Positions 18,651 through 28,400 of a DNA stretch of 64,000 nucleotides are shown piece after piece; positions within the stretch are counted from its first letter, which is position 1; every line of letters begins with the position of its first letter. This stretch comes from RCIO01 sp964629765 (lineage in GTDB: Bacteria; Pseudomonadota; Alphaproteobacteria; Rhizobiales; Rhizobiaceae), in assembly GCA_964629765.1 (NCBI GenBank), contig CAZVTK010000004.1, forward strand, positions 32,175-96,174, in the 5' to 3' direction. The notes under the pieces are model-generated. The model was not told where the DNA came from. It searched no databases and worked only from the letters and a program-made list of their open reading frames with translations. A program made the position numbers and the translations under genes.

Positions 18651-19805
18651 TCAGCCCTTGCGCCGCCGCCCGATCCCGGCCTTGATCTCGGCCCTGATCT
18701 GCGCCCCGTGCTCGTCCAGCACCGGCGACGGCAGGACGTCGCGATCGGCCTCGCCGTCGAAATTGTAGGGCGGTCGCACCGTGCGGAACCGGCCCATCTG
18801 CGGATGCTGCGCCTCGACCGCGATGCCGAGATGGCGCGCCTGCGGATCCTCCAGCGCCTCGTCGGAATCGTAGGCCGGCGAGACCGGCACCTCGTTGGCG
18901 AGCAGCGCCTCGAACCAGTCGTCCCGGCCGCGGGTCGCGAACGCCGGCGCCAGCACGCCGACCAGCGCGTCGTGATTCTCGATCCGCTTCTGCCGCTCGG
19001 CGAAGCGCGGGTCGGCCAGCAGCTCGGGCATGCCCACCGCCGCGACCAGGCCCTCCCAGAATTTCGGCGGCGACGACAGATGGATGGCGATCCATTTTCC
19101 GTCGGCGCAGCGGAACGTGTAGGATTGCGACACGCTCGGCCGGCTCAGCGGCCCCATCACCTCGCCCACGCTGAAGAAATGCGTGAAGGAATCGAGGTTG
19201 AAATGGCACATCGCCTCCAGCATCGAGATGTCGAGGCGCCTGCCCTTGCCGGTGCTGCCGCGCTCGACCAGCGCCGCCGCGACCCCCAGCGCCGCATACT
19301 GGCCGGTGATGGCGTCGGCCAGCGCCGGGCCGATCACGCGCGGATTCTGCGGCGGGGTGACGAGGCGCAGGAAGCCGCTCGCCGCCTGCGCCACCGTGTC
19401 GTAGGCGGGCCGGTCGCGCGCCGGGCCGGACAGGCCGAAGCCGGAGATGGCGCAATAGACGAGGCGCGGGTTGAGCGCGCGCAATTCGTCCCAGCCGGCG
19501 CCCAGCTTCTCCGCCACGCCCGGCCGGAAATTCTGGATGAACACGTCCGCGTCGCCGATCAGCTCGTGGAACACGGCGCGGTCGCCGGTCTTCGCCGTGT
19601 CGAGCGCGATGGAGCGCTTGTTGCGGTTGTAGGTCTGGTAGTGCGGCGAATAGAGCCCGCCCTTGAAGGCGCGGAACGGATCGCCGCTGCCCGGCTTCTC
19701 CACCTTGACCACGTCGGCGCCGAGGTCGGCGAGCTGCATCGCCGCCGCGGGGCCGGTGATGTAGGTGCCCATCTCCACGACGCGGATGCCGGCGAGGATC
19801 TTCAT
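18651..19805 (-). CDS. Class III (CaiB/BaiF-type) CoA transferase
   Basis: A 384-residue family III CoA transferase. It begins with the CoA-binding pattern MKILAGIRVVEMGTYITGPAA and ADLGADVVKVEKPGSGD, and has RNKRSIALD and the block DVFIQNFRPGVAEKLG. The nucleophilic aspartate of the family is expected in the segment around DRPAYDTVAQAASGF. It moves CoA between carboxylic acids. The start overlaps the stop of the lyase-like gene by four bases, and the gene is the third of a minus-strand cassette with a PrpF-type isomerase, so its substrate is probably a di- or tricarboxylate (inference). Confidence 0.88.
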   Translation of the reverse strand: MKILAGIRVVEMGTYITGPAAAMQLADLGADVVKVEKPGSGDPFRAFKGGLYSPHYQTYNRNKRSIALDTAKTGDRAVFHELIGDADVFIQNFRPGVAEKLGAGWDELRALNPRLVYCAISGFGLSGPARDRPAYDTVAQAASGFLRLVTPPQNPRVIGPALADAITGQYAALGVAAALVERGSTGKGRRLDISMLEAMCHFNLDSFTHFFSVGEVMGPLSRPSVSQSYTFRCADGKWIAIHLSSPPKFWEGLVAAVGMPELLADPRFAERQKRIENHDALVGVLAPAFATRGRDDWFEALLANEVPVSPAYDSDEALEDPQARHLGIAVEAQHPQMGRFRTVRPPYNFDGEADRDVLPSPVLDEHGAQIRAEIKAGIGRRRKG

Positions 19806-20623
19806 GGGCGGCCTCCCGCTTCGGCCGCCGCGCCCGCGGCGGGCGGCCCGTCATAGCCGATGGCAAGGCCGGCGTGGTTCGACATGATGAAGCCGATCGG
19901 CCGCCGCATCTCCTCGTAGAGATGGGCGACGAGGCTGGCCGTGCGCGCCAGCACCGGCAGGCCCATCATTGCCTCCAGCGGATAGCCGACATCGAGGATC
20001 ACTGCGGGAATCGCGCCCGACACGTTGATCGGCAGCGCGCGGCCCATCGCCTCCGGCGCGACGGCGGCCATCGCGCGCAGCATGGCGACATGGTCGCCCG
20101 AGACGCCCTTCTCGTCGGCCAGCGCCAGCAGGCGGTCGGCGCGCGGGTCGCCGCCCGCATGCTGCGGATGGCCGATGCCGGGCGCCTTCCGCCGCTGCGC
20201 CTTCAGCGCGGCGAGCCCCTCATGCGCCACGTCCTCGAAGCTGCGGCCGCTCTCCTTCGCCCGCGCGATCAGCCCGGCGATGTAGCGCCCCGCCGCCTCC
20301 GAGCTGCCGGCGACGACGCTGCCCATGCCGAGGATGCCCGCCGCGATGGCGCCGTGCACGGCCTCCGGCGCGGCCGCCAGCGTCATGCGCGCCGCCTGCA
20401 CCGAAGGCACCAGCCCGTGCTCGGCGATGGCCACCATCACCGCGTCGGTGAAGAAGCGCTGCGTCTCGGTCGGCATCCTGCCGGTGACGAGGAAGAAGAA
20501 ATAGTCGGTGAAGCCGATTTTGCCGATCAGGTCGTCGCAAAGGTCCAAACCGCGCACGGTGATGCTGTCGGCATCCGAGGTGGCGATCGCGGTGAAATTG
20601 TCGTCCTGCTTTCCGATCCGCAT
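19802..20623 (-). CDS. Citryl-CoA lyase-like protein (citrate synthase fold)
   Basis: A 273-residue protein of the citrate synthase superfamily but far shorter than citrate synthase (about 430). Two catalytic-type histidines are recognisable: EAVHGAIAAG (about residue 92) and GIGHPQHAGGDPRADRL, equivalent to the GxGHxxYxxxDPR block. The position where citrate synthase has its catalytic Asp (NVDF block) reads NVSGAIPAV here, so that Asp seems to be Ser. It probably cleaves or forms a 3-hydroxy-tricarboxyl-CoA such as citryl-CoA or an analogue. It is the middle gene of the cassette and overlaps the CoA-transferase start. Confidence 0.75.
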   Translation of the reverse strand: MRIGKQDDNFTAIATSDADSITVRGLDLCDDLIGKIGFTDYFFFLVTGRMPTETQRFFTDAVMVAIAEHGLVPSVQAARMTLAAAPEAVHGAIAAGILGMGSVVAGSSEAAGRYIAGLIARAKESGRSFEDVAHEGLAALKAQRRKAPGIGHPQHAGGDPRADRLLALADEKGVSGDHVAMLRAMAAVAPEAMGRALPINVSGAIPAVILDVGYPLEAMMGLPVLARTASLVAHLYEEMRRPIGFIMSNHAGLAIGYDGPPAAGAAAEAGGRP

Positions 20624-20660
20624 GGTTCCTCCGTCTTCCGCATGCCGGCGCGCCGGCAGG

Positions 20661-21710
20661 TCAGAACACCGTTCCGTCGAACAGCTTGCGCGCCGTGCGC
20701 AGGATCGCGGTCGAGACGATCTCGCCGCCGCGCATCTCGACCACGACGGAGGTCTCGCCTTCCGGGTGGCCGACGGCGATGGTCTTGCGCGTCCCCGCCG
20801 GCAGCGACGCCACCGCGTTGGCGGGCGAGCCTTCCAGCATCGCCGCCGTCGCCACGCTGACCGCGCCGAACACGCCGATGGTCTTGTGCACGCGGTGCGG
20901 GATGAAGGTGCGCGTGTTGAGCGAGAAGCCGTCGCGCGAGGCGGCCACCAGCGTCATCTTCGGCACCGGCTTGTCGGTCACGTCGCCGAGATTCATCAGC
21001 GGCCCGGCCTTGAGGCGGATCGCCTCCACCTTCGCCCGCACCGCGGCACTGGCCTCCAGCGCCTCCGGGCTCTCGTCGCCGGTCGCGCCGACATCGGCCG
21101 CCGCCAGCACGACGACCGGCATGCCGTTGTCGATCATGGTCACCGCCACCCCGTCGATCGTGTCGACCACATTGCCGGTGGGCAGCAGCGCGCCGCAGGT
21201 CGAGCCGGCGACATTGGCGAAGGCGAGCGGCACCGGCGCCGCCGTGCCCGGCACGCCGCTGATCGCCGCCTCGCCCTCGTAGACCGGTACGCCGCCGGGC
21301 GTGCGCACGCTGGCGGTGGCAACCTCCTTCGTGTTCTCCATGTAGATGGTCACCGGCGTCTCGCCGTCGCGGCCGGCCACCAGCCCGCGCTCGATGGCGA
21401 ACGGGCCGACGCCGGCGAGGATGTTGCCGCAGGGCTGGGCGTCGGAGACGATGGCGCGGTCGACGAAGACCTGAAGGAACAGGTAGTCGACGTCGACGCC
21501 CGGCCGCTGCGAGCGGCGCACCACGGCGACCTTGGAGGTGAGCGGGTCGGCCCCGCCCATGCCGTCGATCTGGCGCGGGTCGGGCGAGCCCATGACGCGC
21601 AGCAGCAGCCTGTCGCGCTCCGCCGGGTCGGGCGGCAGGTCGCCGGCAACGAAATAGCCGCCCTTCGACGTTCCCCCGCGCATCCACATGCAGCGCACGC
21701 CCTGCGACAT
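20661..21710 (-). CDS. PrpF-family isomerase (4-oxalomesaconate tautomerase-like)
   Basis: A 349-residue PrpF protein with the paired diaminopimelate-epimerase-like domains. The N-terminus MSQGVRCMWMRGGTSKGGYF contains the family GGTSKG motif, and the segment QPCGNILAGVGPFAIERGL carries the conserved cysteine and asparagine. GGGAGAGGG lies just upstream of ATG 21710. Relatives isomerise or tautomerise unsaturated tricarboxylates (2-methylaconitate, oxalomesaconate, methylitaconate). It is the first gene of the cassette with the lyase-like and CoA-transferase genes, which suggests isomerisation, CoA activation and cleavage in sequence. Confidence 0.85.
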   Translation of the reverse strand: MSQGVRCMWMRGGTSKGGYFVAGDLPPDPAERDRLLLRVMGSPDPRQIDGMGGADPLTSKVAVVRRSQRPGVDVDYLFLQVFVDRAIVSDAQPCGNILAGVGPFAIERGLVAGRDGETPVTIYMENTKEVATASVRTPGGVPVYEGEAAISGVPGTAAPVPLAFANVAGSTCGALLPTGNVVDTIDGVAVTMIDNGMPVVVLAAADVGATGDESPEALEASAAVRAKVEAIRLKAGPLMNLGDVTDKPVPKMTLVAASRDGFSLNTRTFIPHRVHKTIGVFGAVSVATAAMLEGSPANAVASLPAGTRKTIAVGHPEGETSVVVEMRGGEIVSTAILRTARKLFDGTVF

Positions 21711-21810
21711 CGCCCTCTCCCGGATCGTGAACGGCAAGTTGTGGCACGGCGCGGGGGGCTGTCCAAGCCCTGCTCCCATATTTGCAGGGTGCGGCCCAAG
21801 AGCTTGTTCG

Positions 21811-21935
21811 GAAAGGCGTCAGGGCGTGACGAAAATGGTGATTTTCGAGCACCGGAGCGGAGCGTACATCAGGTACGTGAGCACCGGAGCGCAGCAAAAC
21901 GCCATTTGCAGGCCGCCCTCACGCAGTTTCCGGGC
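21811..21935. repeat. Intergenic repeat element with nested hairpins and a direct repeat
   Basis: The 231-base gap between the beta-barrel gene stop and the PrpF gene start contains CGAAAAT-GGTG-ATTTTCG (about 21829-21846), CGTAC-N5-GTACG, and the direct repeat GAGCACCGGAGCG at 21848 and 21881. Elements with these strings are familiar as dispersed non-coding repeats in alphaproteobacterial genomes (memory, not searched). It could also serve as the transcription end of the upstream two-gene locus. Confidence 0.5.
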
Positions 21936-21941
21936 GGGCTC

Positions 21942-24900
21942 TCAGAACTTCCCGACGAGGTTGAGGAATACCCCCCGGTCGTCATAGGTCAGGTCGGTGA
22001 GGTCGTCGGAGAAGGTGGCGAAATTGTACCCGGCGCCGACCTTCATGTTGGCGCCGATATGGTGGTAGAGGCCGACAAGCGAGCCGTAGCGCACGGTCTT
22101 CGTCTCCTCAGTGCGCATCATGCGCAGGTCGAGCAGCGCGTCCCATTTCTTCATGACGTTGATGTCGGCGCGCACGATGGCGAGCTGCGCGCCGGAGCGG
22201 ACGAAATCGGCGGCAACGCGCGTCGCCGACACCTCGCCGACGCGCAGGCCGTATTTGCCGCCGAGGGTCAGGCGGCGGTTGACCGAAAAGCTCACATCGG
22301 CGCTGAACACATGGCTGCGCTGGGCCGGGCCCAGCACCGTGCCGTTGGCGGTCACCTGCTGCGCGCCGGGCATGTCGTAGAGGAACTGGTATTTCGCCAG
22401 CCCCGTCAGCCGGTCGTTGGCGACGGGGCGGTAGGCGAAGCCGAGATCGGCCGCGACATAGTCGCCGTCGAGCAGCGCCGACTGGTCGGAGCGCGAGACG
22501 AGCGCATCGGCGCCCGCGATCAGCCGCCAGTCCTCGGAGAGCTTCGCGCTCGCATGGCCCGCGACCAGCGTGCTGCTGCGGTTGCGCGTGCCGTCGGCGC
22601 TGCTTTCCAGCCGCAACTCGCCCTTGAGGGTCGCGGCCAGCCGCTCGCCGTCGCGGAATCCCGTCGAGACCGACACGGCACGGCGCTGGAAGTCGCCCGC
22701 GTCGGGGTCGCGCACGTCGCCGGCCTCCAGCGCCCCGCCCAGGGTCCAGCGCGTGTCGGGCGTGTAGGTCACGCCATAGGCCGAGGTCAGCGCCCGGCGG
22801 CGGCCGAACATGTCGTAATTGTTCTCGGCGAAGCCCGACAGCCGGTCGTCGTAGCGCCGCCGCGCGCCGAGCGTGATGCCGCCGAGATCGGTGCCCGCCA
22901 GCGAATAGCCGGCGCGCAGGGCGTCGGGATCGAGGCGGTAGCCCATATAATAATGGTCGTCGGCGGTGCGGTCATAGGTCAGCGCCGCGAGCGCACCGAG
23001 CCCGCTGGTGCCGGTCGAGACCTCGCCTTCGACGCCGAGCTTGTCGGTGAGCTTGCGGCTGCCGCCGACGCCGACGCGGTCGTTGCGGTCGATGCCGCGC
23101 CAGCGCGCCGCCGTCGCCTGCCCGAAAACGTAGAGCTTCGTGTCGTCGTCGGGGCGATAGGTCAGGCGCGCGCCGGCATCGAGCCGGGCCCCGCTCCTGC
23201 CGGCCGGCTCGCCCGGCCTGTCGCGGTCGCCATAGGTCAGTCCCGCCGCCAGCGACCAGTTTTCGGCGATGTCGCGCTCGTATTCGATGCTGGCCTTGTC
23301 CTCGCGCCGCCCGGCCGCGTCCGACAGATGCTCCATGCCGGCGCGCAGCTCGCCGCCGCCGACGGAAACGGACGCCTCCAGCCCGGCATTGCGCTGGTCG
23401 GCCGTCACCGTGCGCTCGAAGCTGGAGAAGCCGGCCTTGCGGTCCTCGTACCACGCGCCGACCCGGCCCTTCAGTGCGGGATTGATATCGGCAAGGTCGA
23501 GCTCGCCGCGCAGCCGCCAGGACTGGCCGGCGACGTTTGCCGGCCGCGCCAGCTCCTCGACGCTGGTCAGGCCGCCGTCGGTCGAGCGCGTGCGGCCGAA
23601 GCCGGGGCCGGAGGTGGTGGCGAAATCGCCTTCCAGAAAGGTGCCGTCGCCGGCGCGCAGCCTGACGCTCACCCCGCCCATCAGATGGTCGCCGGTGCCG
23701 GCGTTCTCCTTCATCGCGGTGGCGCCGAGGCGCAGATGCTCGCCCAGCCAGCCGCCGGCCTCCGCGCCGAACGAATAATCGCCCGCCGTCCCGGCTGCGG
23801 GCGTATATTCGTAGCTGACCACGAGGTCGGTCCGCCGCCCGCCGAGCGAGCCCTCGCGCACCAGCGCGCCGTCCCCGGCCACCGACGACAGCGGCGATGT
23901 CAGCACCACGATGCCCTGAAGCTCGTTGAGGTCGTAGTCCTCGCCGGGCACCAGCGTCCGGCGCGTCACGATGCGGCCCGAGGCGGCGTCGGACACCACC
24001 ACCGTCACCGTCTCGCTGCCGCGCGTGATGTCCTGCCGCGACAGGAAATAGGCCGAGCCGCCGGTGCCCGCGAGCACGTCGCGCTGCGGCAGCGTGCCGG
24101 GCAGCGCCGCATGGACGGTCGCCTCGAAGCGGCGCTCGCCGAAGCGCGTCGACTGCTCGCTGCGCCAGACGCCCTGCGCGCCGTAGAGCCCGCGATCGTT
24201 GCGCAGCAGCGCGTTGCCTCCGATGCCGGCTTTATAGCGGCCCCACATGACGCTGCTGTCGCCGCGCTCGACGCGAACATAGAACTTGCCCGCCGTCGGC
24301 GCGCCGTCCACGGCGGTCGAATCGTCGCCATAGACCGGATAGAAGGAGTCCGGGTCGATGCGCGCCAGCACGCCGCGCGGATCTTTGCCGTCGAGCCCGC
24401 CGAACAGCTCGTGCAGCTTGCCCTCGCCGGTGTCGGCGGCGGCCGTGAGCAGCGTCTCGCCCTTGATCTTGCCCTTGAGATAGAAGGCGAGCCGGCCCTT
24501 GGCGTAGACGGCATCATATTCGCCGGGATCGGCGGCGACGAGCCGCGCGGAGCCGGATTTGTGGCCCAGCGTCAGGTCGGCCAGCGCCACGTAGAACCAC
24601 TCATTGTCGGGAATGTCGATGCTGCGGCTGAAATCGAGCCCGTGCTTGGAGCCGTCGGAGACCTGCACGTCGACGCGGTGGTCACCGGGCGGCAGGATGC
24701 GCTGGACGACGAAGCGGCCCTCCGTATCGACGGGCACCGGCTCGCCGAAGGCGTAGACGCTCTCGCCCGGCTGCACGCGGCTGCCATGGACGGTGACCGC
24801 GCCGCCCCGCACCGGGATGTTGCGCACCGCCGTGCGGTCCTCGCCCATGCCGGCCGCGACCACGGCCGCGTTGCCGCGATGGTCGGGCAGGCGGCTGGCG

Positions 24901-25436
24901 CTGCGCGCAAGGCTCGCCGGCACCGTCTCGTCGAACCGACCTTGCGCGTCGGCGACGCGCAGCACATAGGCGAACTCGCCCGGCCCCTCCGCCGGCATCA
25001 CCCATTGCGCATGGCCCGCGCCGTCGACCGGCAGCACGGCAAGCGGCCGGACCGGGGCACGCGGCCCCGCCGCGAAGACCAGCACTTCCTGCCGCGCCAC
25101 CCAGGCCGGATAGTTGAGCGAGGCGAGGAAGGCCACCGGCTCGCCCGCCCGGTAGGTGCGGCGCGCATCGACGGTGGAGACGTTGAGGATGGGGCGCACC
25201 TCCAGCCCGTCGAACTTGACCTGGATGTCGGCGGCGCCGGCCGTGCCTATCACCGGGCCGCTGCCGGCGATGCGCTCGCCGTCGACGCTGATGGAAAAGC
25301 CGCTGCCGCAGGCGTCCTCGCACGCCGAAGCCGGGAGCGCGAAGGCAAGCGGCGCCGCGCAGGCGAAAAGCAGCACGAGCCGCCCGCGCCCTGTCCGGCC
25401 GCCCGTCGTCGGGTTCGATGCCGGCCGCGCCGTCAT
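21942..25436 (-). CDS. Large outer-membrane beta-barrel protein paired with the DUF11 surface protein
   Basis: A 1164-residue exported protein. A basic N-terminus and hydrophobic segment (RLVLLFACAAPLAFALPASA) form a signal peptide, followed by Ig/carboxypeptidase-regulatory-like beta domains to about residue 330 (for example GRFVVQRILPPGDHRVDVQV). A conserved block around DPDSFYPVYGDDSTAVDGAP and KFYVRVERGDSSVMWGRYK follows. From about residue 550 to the end, alternating beta strands form a probable barrel, and the last residue is Phe (LNLVGKF), as expected for an outer-membrane insertion signal. No TonB box or plug domain was recognised. The start ATG overlaps the stop of the repeat protein (ATGA), so the two are coupled. 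Function unknown; a surface platform for the partner is inferred. Confidence 0.75.
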   Translation of the reverse strand: MTARPASNPTTGGRTGRGRLVLLFACAAPLAFALPASACEDACGSGFSISVDGERIAGSGPVIGTAGAADIQVKFDGLEVRPILNVSTVDARRTYRAGEPVAFLASLNYPAWVARQEVLVFAAGPRAPVRPLAVLPVDGAGHAQWVMPAEGPGEFAYVLRVADAQGRFDETVPASLARSASRLPDHRGNAAVVAAGMGEDRTAVRNIPVRGGAVTVHGSRVQPGESVYAFGEPVPVDTEGRFVVQRILPPGDHRVDVQVSDGSKHGLDFSRSIDIPDNEWFYVALADLTLGHKSGSARLVAADPGEYDAVYAKGRLAFYLKGKIKGETLLTAAADTGEGKLHELFGGLDGKDPRGVLARIDPDSFYPVYGDDSTAVDGAPTAGKFYVRVERGDSSVMWGRYKAGIGGNALLRNDRGLYGAQGVWRSEQSTRFGERRFEATVHAALPGTLPQRDVLAGTGGSAYFLSRQDITRGSETVTVVVSDAASGRIVTRRTLVPGEDYDLNELQGIVVLTSPLSSVAGDGALVREGSLGGRRTDLVVSYEYTPAAGTAGDYSFGAEAGGWLGEHLRLGATAMKENAGTGDHLMGGVSVRLRAGDGTFLEGDFATTSGPGFGRTRSTDGGLTSVEELARPANVAGQSWRLRGELDLADINPALKGRVGAWYEDRKAGFSSFERTVTADQRNAGLEASVSVGGGELRAGMEHLSDAAGRREDKASIEYERDIAENWSLAAGLTYGDRDRPGEPAGRSGARLDAGARLTYRPDDDTKLYVFGQATAARWRGIDRNDRVGVGGSRKLTDKLGVEGEVSTGTSGLGALAALTYDRTADDHYYMGYRLDPDALRAGYSLAGTDLGGITLGARRRYDDRLSGFAENNYDMFGRRRALTSAYGVTYTPDTRWTLGGALEAGDVRDPDAGDFQRRAVSVSTGFRDGERLAATLKGELRLESSADGTRNRSSTLVAGHASAKLSEDWRLIAGADALVSRSDQSALLDGDYVAADLGFAYRPVANDRLTGLAKYQFLYDMPGAQQVTANGTVLGPAQRSHVFSADVSFSVNRRLTLGGKYGLRVGEVSATRVAADFVRSGAQLAIVRADINVMKKWDALLDLRMMRTEETKTVRYGSLVGLYHHIGANMKVGAGYNFATFSDDLTDLTYDDRGVFLNLVGKF

Positions 25437-28400
25437 TTTGCCCCGACCACGCGGATCTCGAAGGGCAGCGCCTTGCGCCCGTCGCGCCACACCTGCGCCA
25501 GCAGCGCGCGCACCGCCTCGACGCGCGCCTGCGTCAGCGCCGGCGCTTCGCCGCCGCGCCTGTAGGTGATGCTGAGCGTCGCCGCGCGCTTGCCCTCGAT
25601 GCCCGCCAGCCGGCCGAGCCCGGCCTGAAGCTCGCCGCCCGGCCGCGCCGAGCCGCGATGGAAGGCGTGGCCGCTGATCTCGACGTCGACGAAGCGGCCG
25701 GCGGTCGCGCCGAAATTCATCACCGTCGCCTTGCCGGCGGTGAGCCGTGCCACGCGCGGGTTTTCGGTCGTCACCGCATAGCCCTGCGGCAGGGTGCGGG
25801 TGTCGAGTTTGAGGATGATGTTGGAGCCGATCGACGGGTCGGGCAGCGCCGCGCAGGGCACCGAAAAACGCCCATGCCGGTCGGTGGTGACCAGCATGCC
25901 CTGCACCGTGACGATGCGCACCGAAGGCAGCCCCGCCTCGCCGGGGTCCTGCCAGCCGTCGCGGTTGCGGTCGTCGAACACCTTGCCGGTCACGTCGGCG
26001 CAGTCGAACACATGCTCGGCCAGCACCCGCACCGCGGCGCGCCCGACATTGCTGACGGCTGCGCCGGTAGCGGGGTTGCGCATCCACGCCTCGTTGACCT
26101 GCTCGCCCGCCGCCACATCAGCACCAATGCGCGCGAAAAGCCTGATCTCGACGCTGCCGCGTGCCGGCAGGCGCAGGCCGGAAAAGACCAGCGAGCGGCC
26201 GGAGACCTGCGGCGTCGCGGCGGCGCCGTCGAGCCGCGCGCTGCCGGGCACGTAGGCGAAGCCGGGCGGCAGCCGGTCGACCACGTCGAGCGGCCCCGCC
26301 GCCGTGCCGTTGGCGTTCGCCGCCACGATGACGTAGCTCACCACCTCGTCGCGGCGGGCGACGGCGACGCCGGCGCGCTTGACGACGGAAAGGCCGGTGG
26401 CGGGGATGGTCGGCAGCGGGTCGAGCGGGATGTGGTTGTTGACCACATGCGGGTCGCCGGGTGCCAGCAGGAAGGCGAGATAGTAGGGCTCCGGCGCGCC
26501 GCCGGCCGGCGCGTCGTTGTCCGCCGAAAGCTGGCAGGCGCCGCCGGGCACGGCGTCCACGGGGCAGGCGGTGGCGTCGAGCGCGCCCGGCTGCGGCGGC
26601 GCGATGCGCGACACCGCATTCTCGATGCCCGCGGGCCAGCCGACTACCGCCAGCCTGTATTCGGTCTCCGCCGCCGGGCACAGCGCATGGCCGCCGGGCA
26701 CGACATCGAAGCGGTAGCGCCCGTCGGCGCCCGTGGTCTGGCGCTGCTGGCCGGGGAGCAGGCAGGCGGCCGGCAGCACCGTGCCCCCGGCGGTCTGGAA
26801 TTCGAGCACGACGCCGGCCAGCGGCGCGCCGGTGACGACGTTGTAGACCACGCCGCTCGGGTCGATCGGCTGGTTCTGCTCGCTCATCACCTGGTCGATG
26901 GCGAAGGTGAGGTTGGCGATGCGTCCCGCTGCCATCCCGTTATCCGGGTCGATGAACACGAGCTCGTAGCCGGCGCCGGGCGCGAAATCGAAGATATGGT
27001 AGCCGCCGTCCGCGCCGCTGGTCGTCTCCCGCACGATCTCGCCGCCGCGCCGCAATTCGACGCGATAGCCCGGCAGCCGCTGCTCGGCGCCGTCGAGCAC
27101 GCCGTTGCCGTTGGCGTCGAAGAACACGATGCCGGAGATCGCCGGCACCGTCTTGCGCACGGCGATCGACACGGTCGCGACGGCGCAGTTGGCCGGGTTG
27201 AGGATTTCGCAGATGCGGTACTGGAAGCTGTAGTCGCCCGAATTCGTGCCCTGCGCGATGTCGACCGCGCCCTGCATCGACAGCGTGAAGCCGGCCGGCA
27301 AGGCGCCCGCGGCGGCCACGTTGACGTTGGACACGGCGGCCTGCGCGCCCCCGAGGCGGTCGTTGGCGAGCACGTTGATCACGCCCGCCAGCGCTTGCGC
27401 GCTGTCGACCGGCGCCGCAAGCAGATCGTCCACGGCGTCGATGGCCGCCGCATCCACCTCGACGGTCACCGTCGCCGTGTCGCAATTCGCGGGATTGAGG
27501 TTCTCGCAGAGGCCGTAGACGATCGAATAGCTCCCGCTCGGGGTTCCGGCCGCCACCGAGACCATGCCGGTCGCGGTATCCAGCGTGATGCCGCCATGCG
27601 CCGCCGGGGTGACGATGGTCAGCGTCACGTCGGCGAGCACCGCCGCCGCACCGCCCAGCGCGTCGTTGGCGAGCACGTCGGCGATGTTCGCGCCGCCCGC
27701 GATGCCGCTCACCATCGGCGGCGCGTCGTCCACGGCGTCGATGGCGGCCACATCCACCTCGACGGTCACCGTCGCCGTGTCGCAGTTCGCCGGATTGAGG
27801 TTCTCGCAGATGCGATAGTCGATTGTGTAAGTGCCTGCGGGCGTTGCCGCCGCCACCGAAACCATGCCGGTCGCGGTGTCCAGCGTGATGCCGCCATGCG
27901 CGGCCGGGGTGACGATGGTCAGCGTCACGTCGGCGAGCACGGCCGCCGCGCCGGCGAGCGTGTCGTTGGCGAGCACGTCGGCGATGTTCGCGCCGCCGGC
28001 GATGCCGCTCGCAACCGGCGGCGCGTCGTCCACCGCGTCGATCGCCGCCACATCCACTTCGACGGTCACCGTCGCCGTGTCGCAGTTCGCCGGATTGAGG
28101 TTTTCGCAGATGCGATAGTCGATTGTGTAAGTGCCTGCGGGCGTTGCCGCCGCCACCGAGACCATGCCGGTCGCGGTATCCAGCGTGACGCCGCCATGCG
28201 CCGCCGGGGTGACGACGGTCAGCGTCACGTCGGCGAGGGCCGCCGCCGCGCCATCCAGCGTGTCGTTGGCGAGCACGTCGACGATGTTGGCGCCGCCCGC
28301 GATGCCGCTCACCTTCGGCGGCGCATCGTCCACCGCGTCGATCGCCGCCGCCTCCACCTCGACGGTCACCGTCGCCGTGTCGCAGTTCGCCGGGCTCAGC

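Noticed and set aside
20508..25565. A long plus-strand open frame (about 1685 codons) across the lyase, PrpF and barrel genes
   Set aside because: It crosses several well-supported minus-strand genes and an intergenic repeat, and its product is Arg/Ala/His-rich low complexity.
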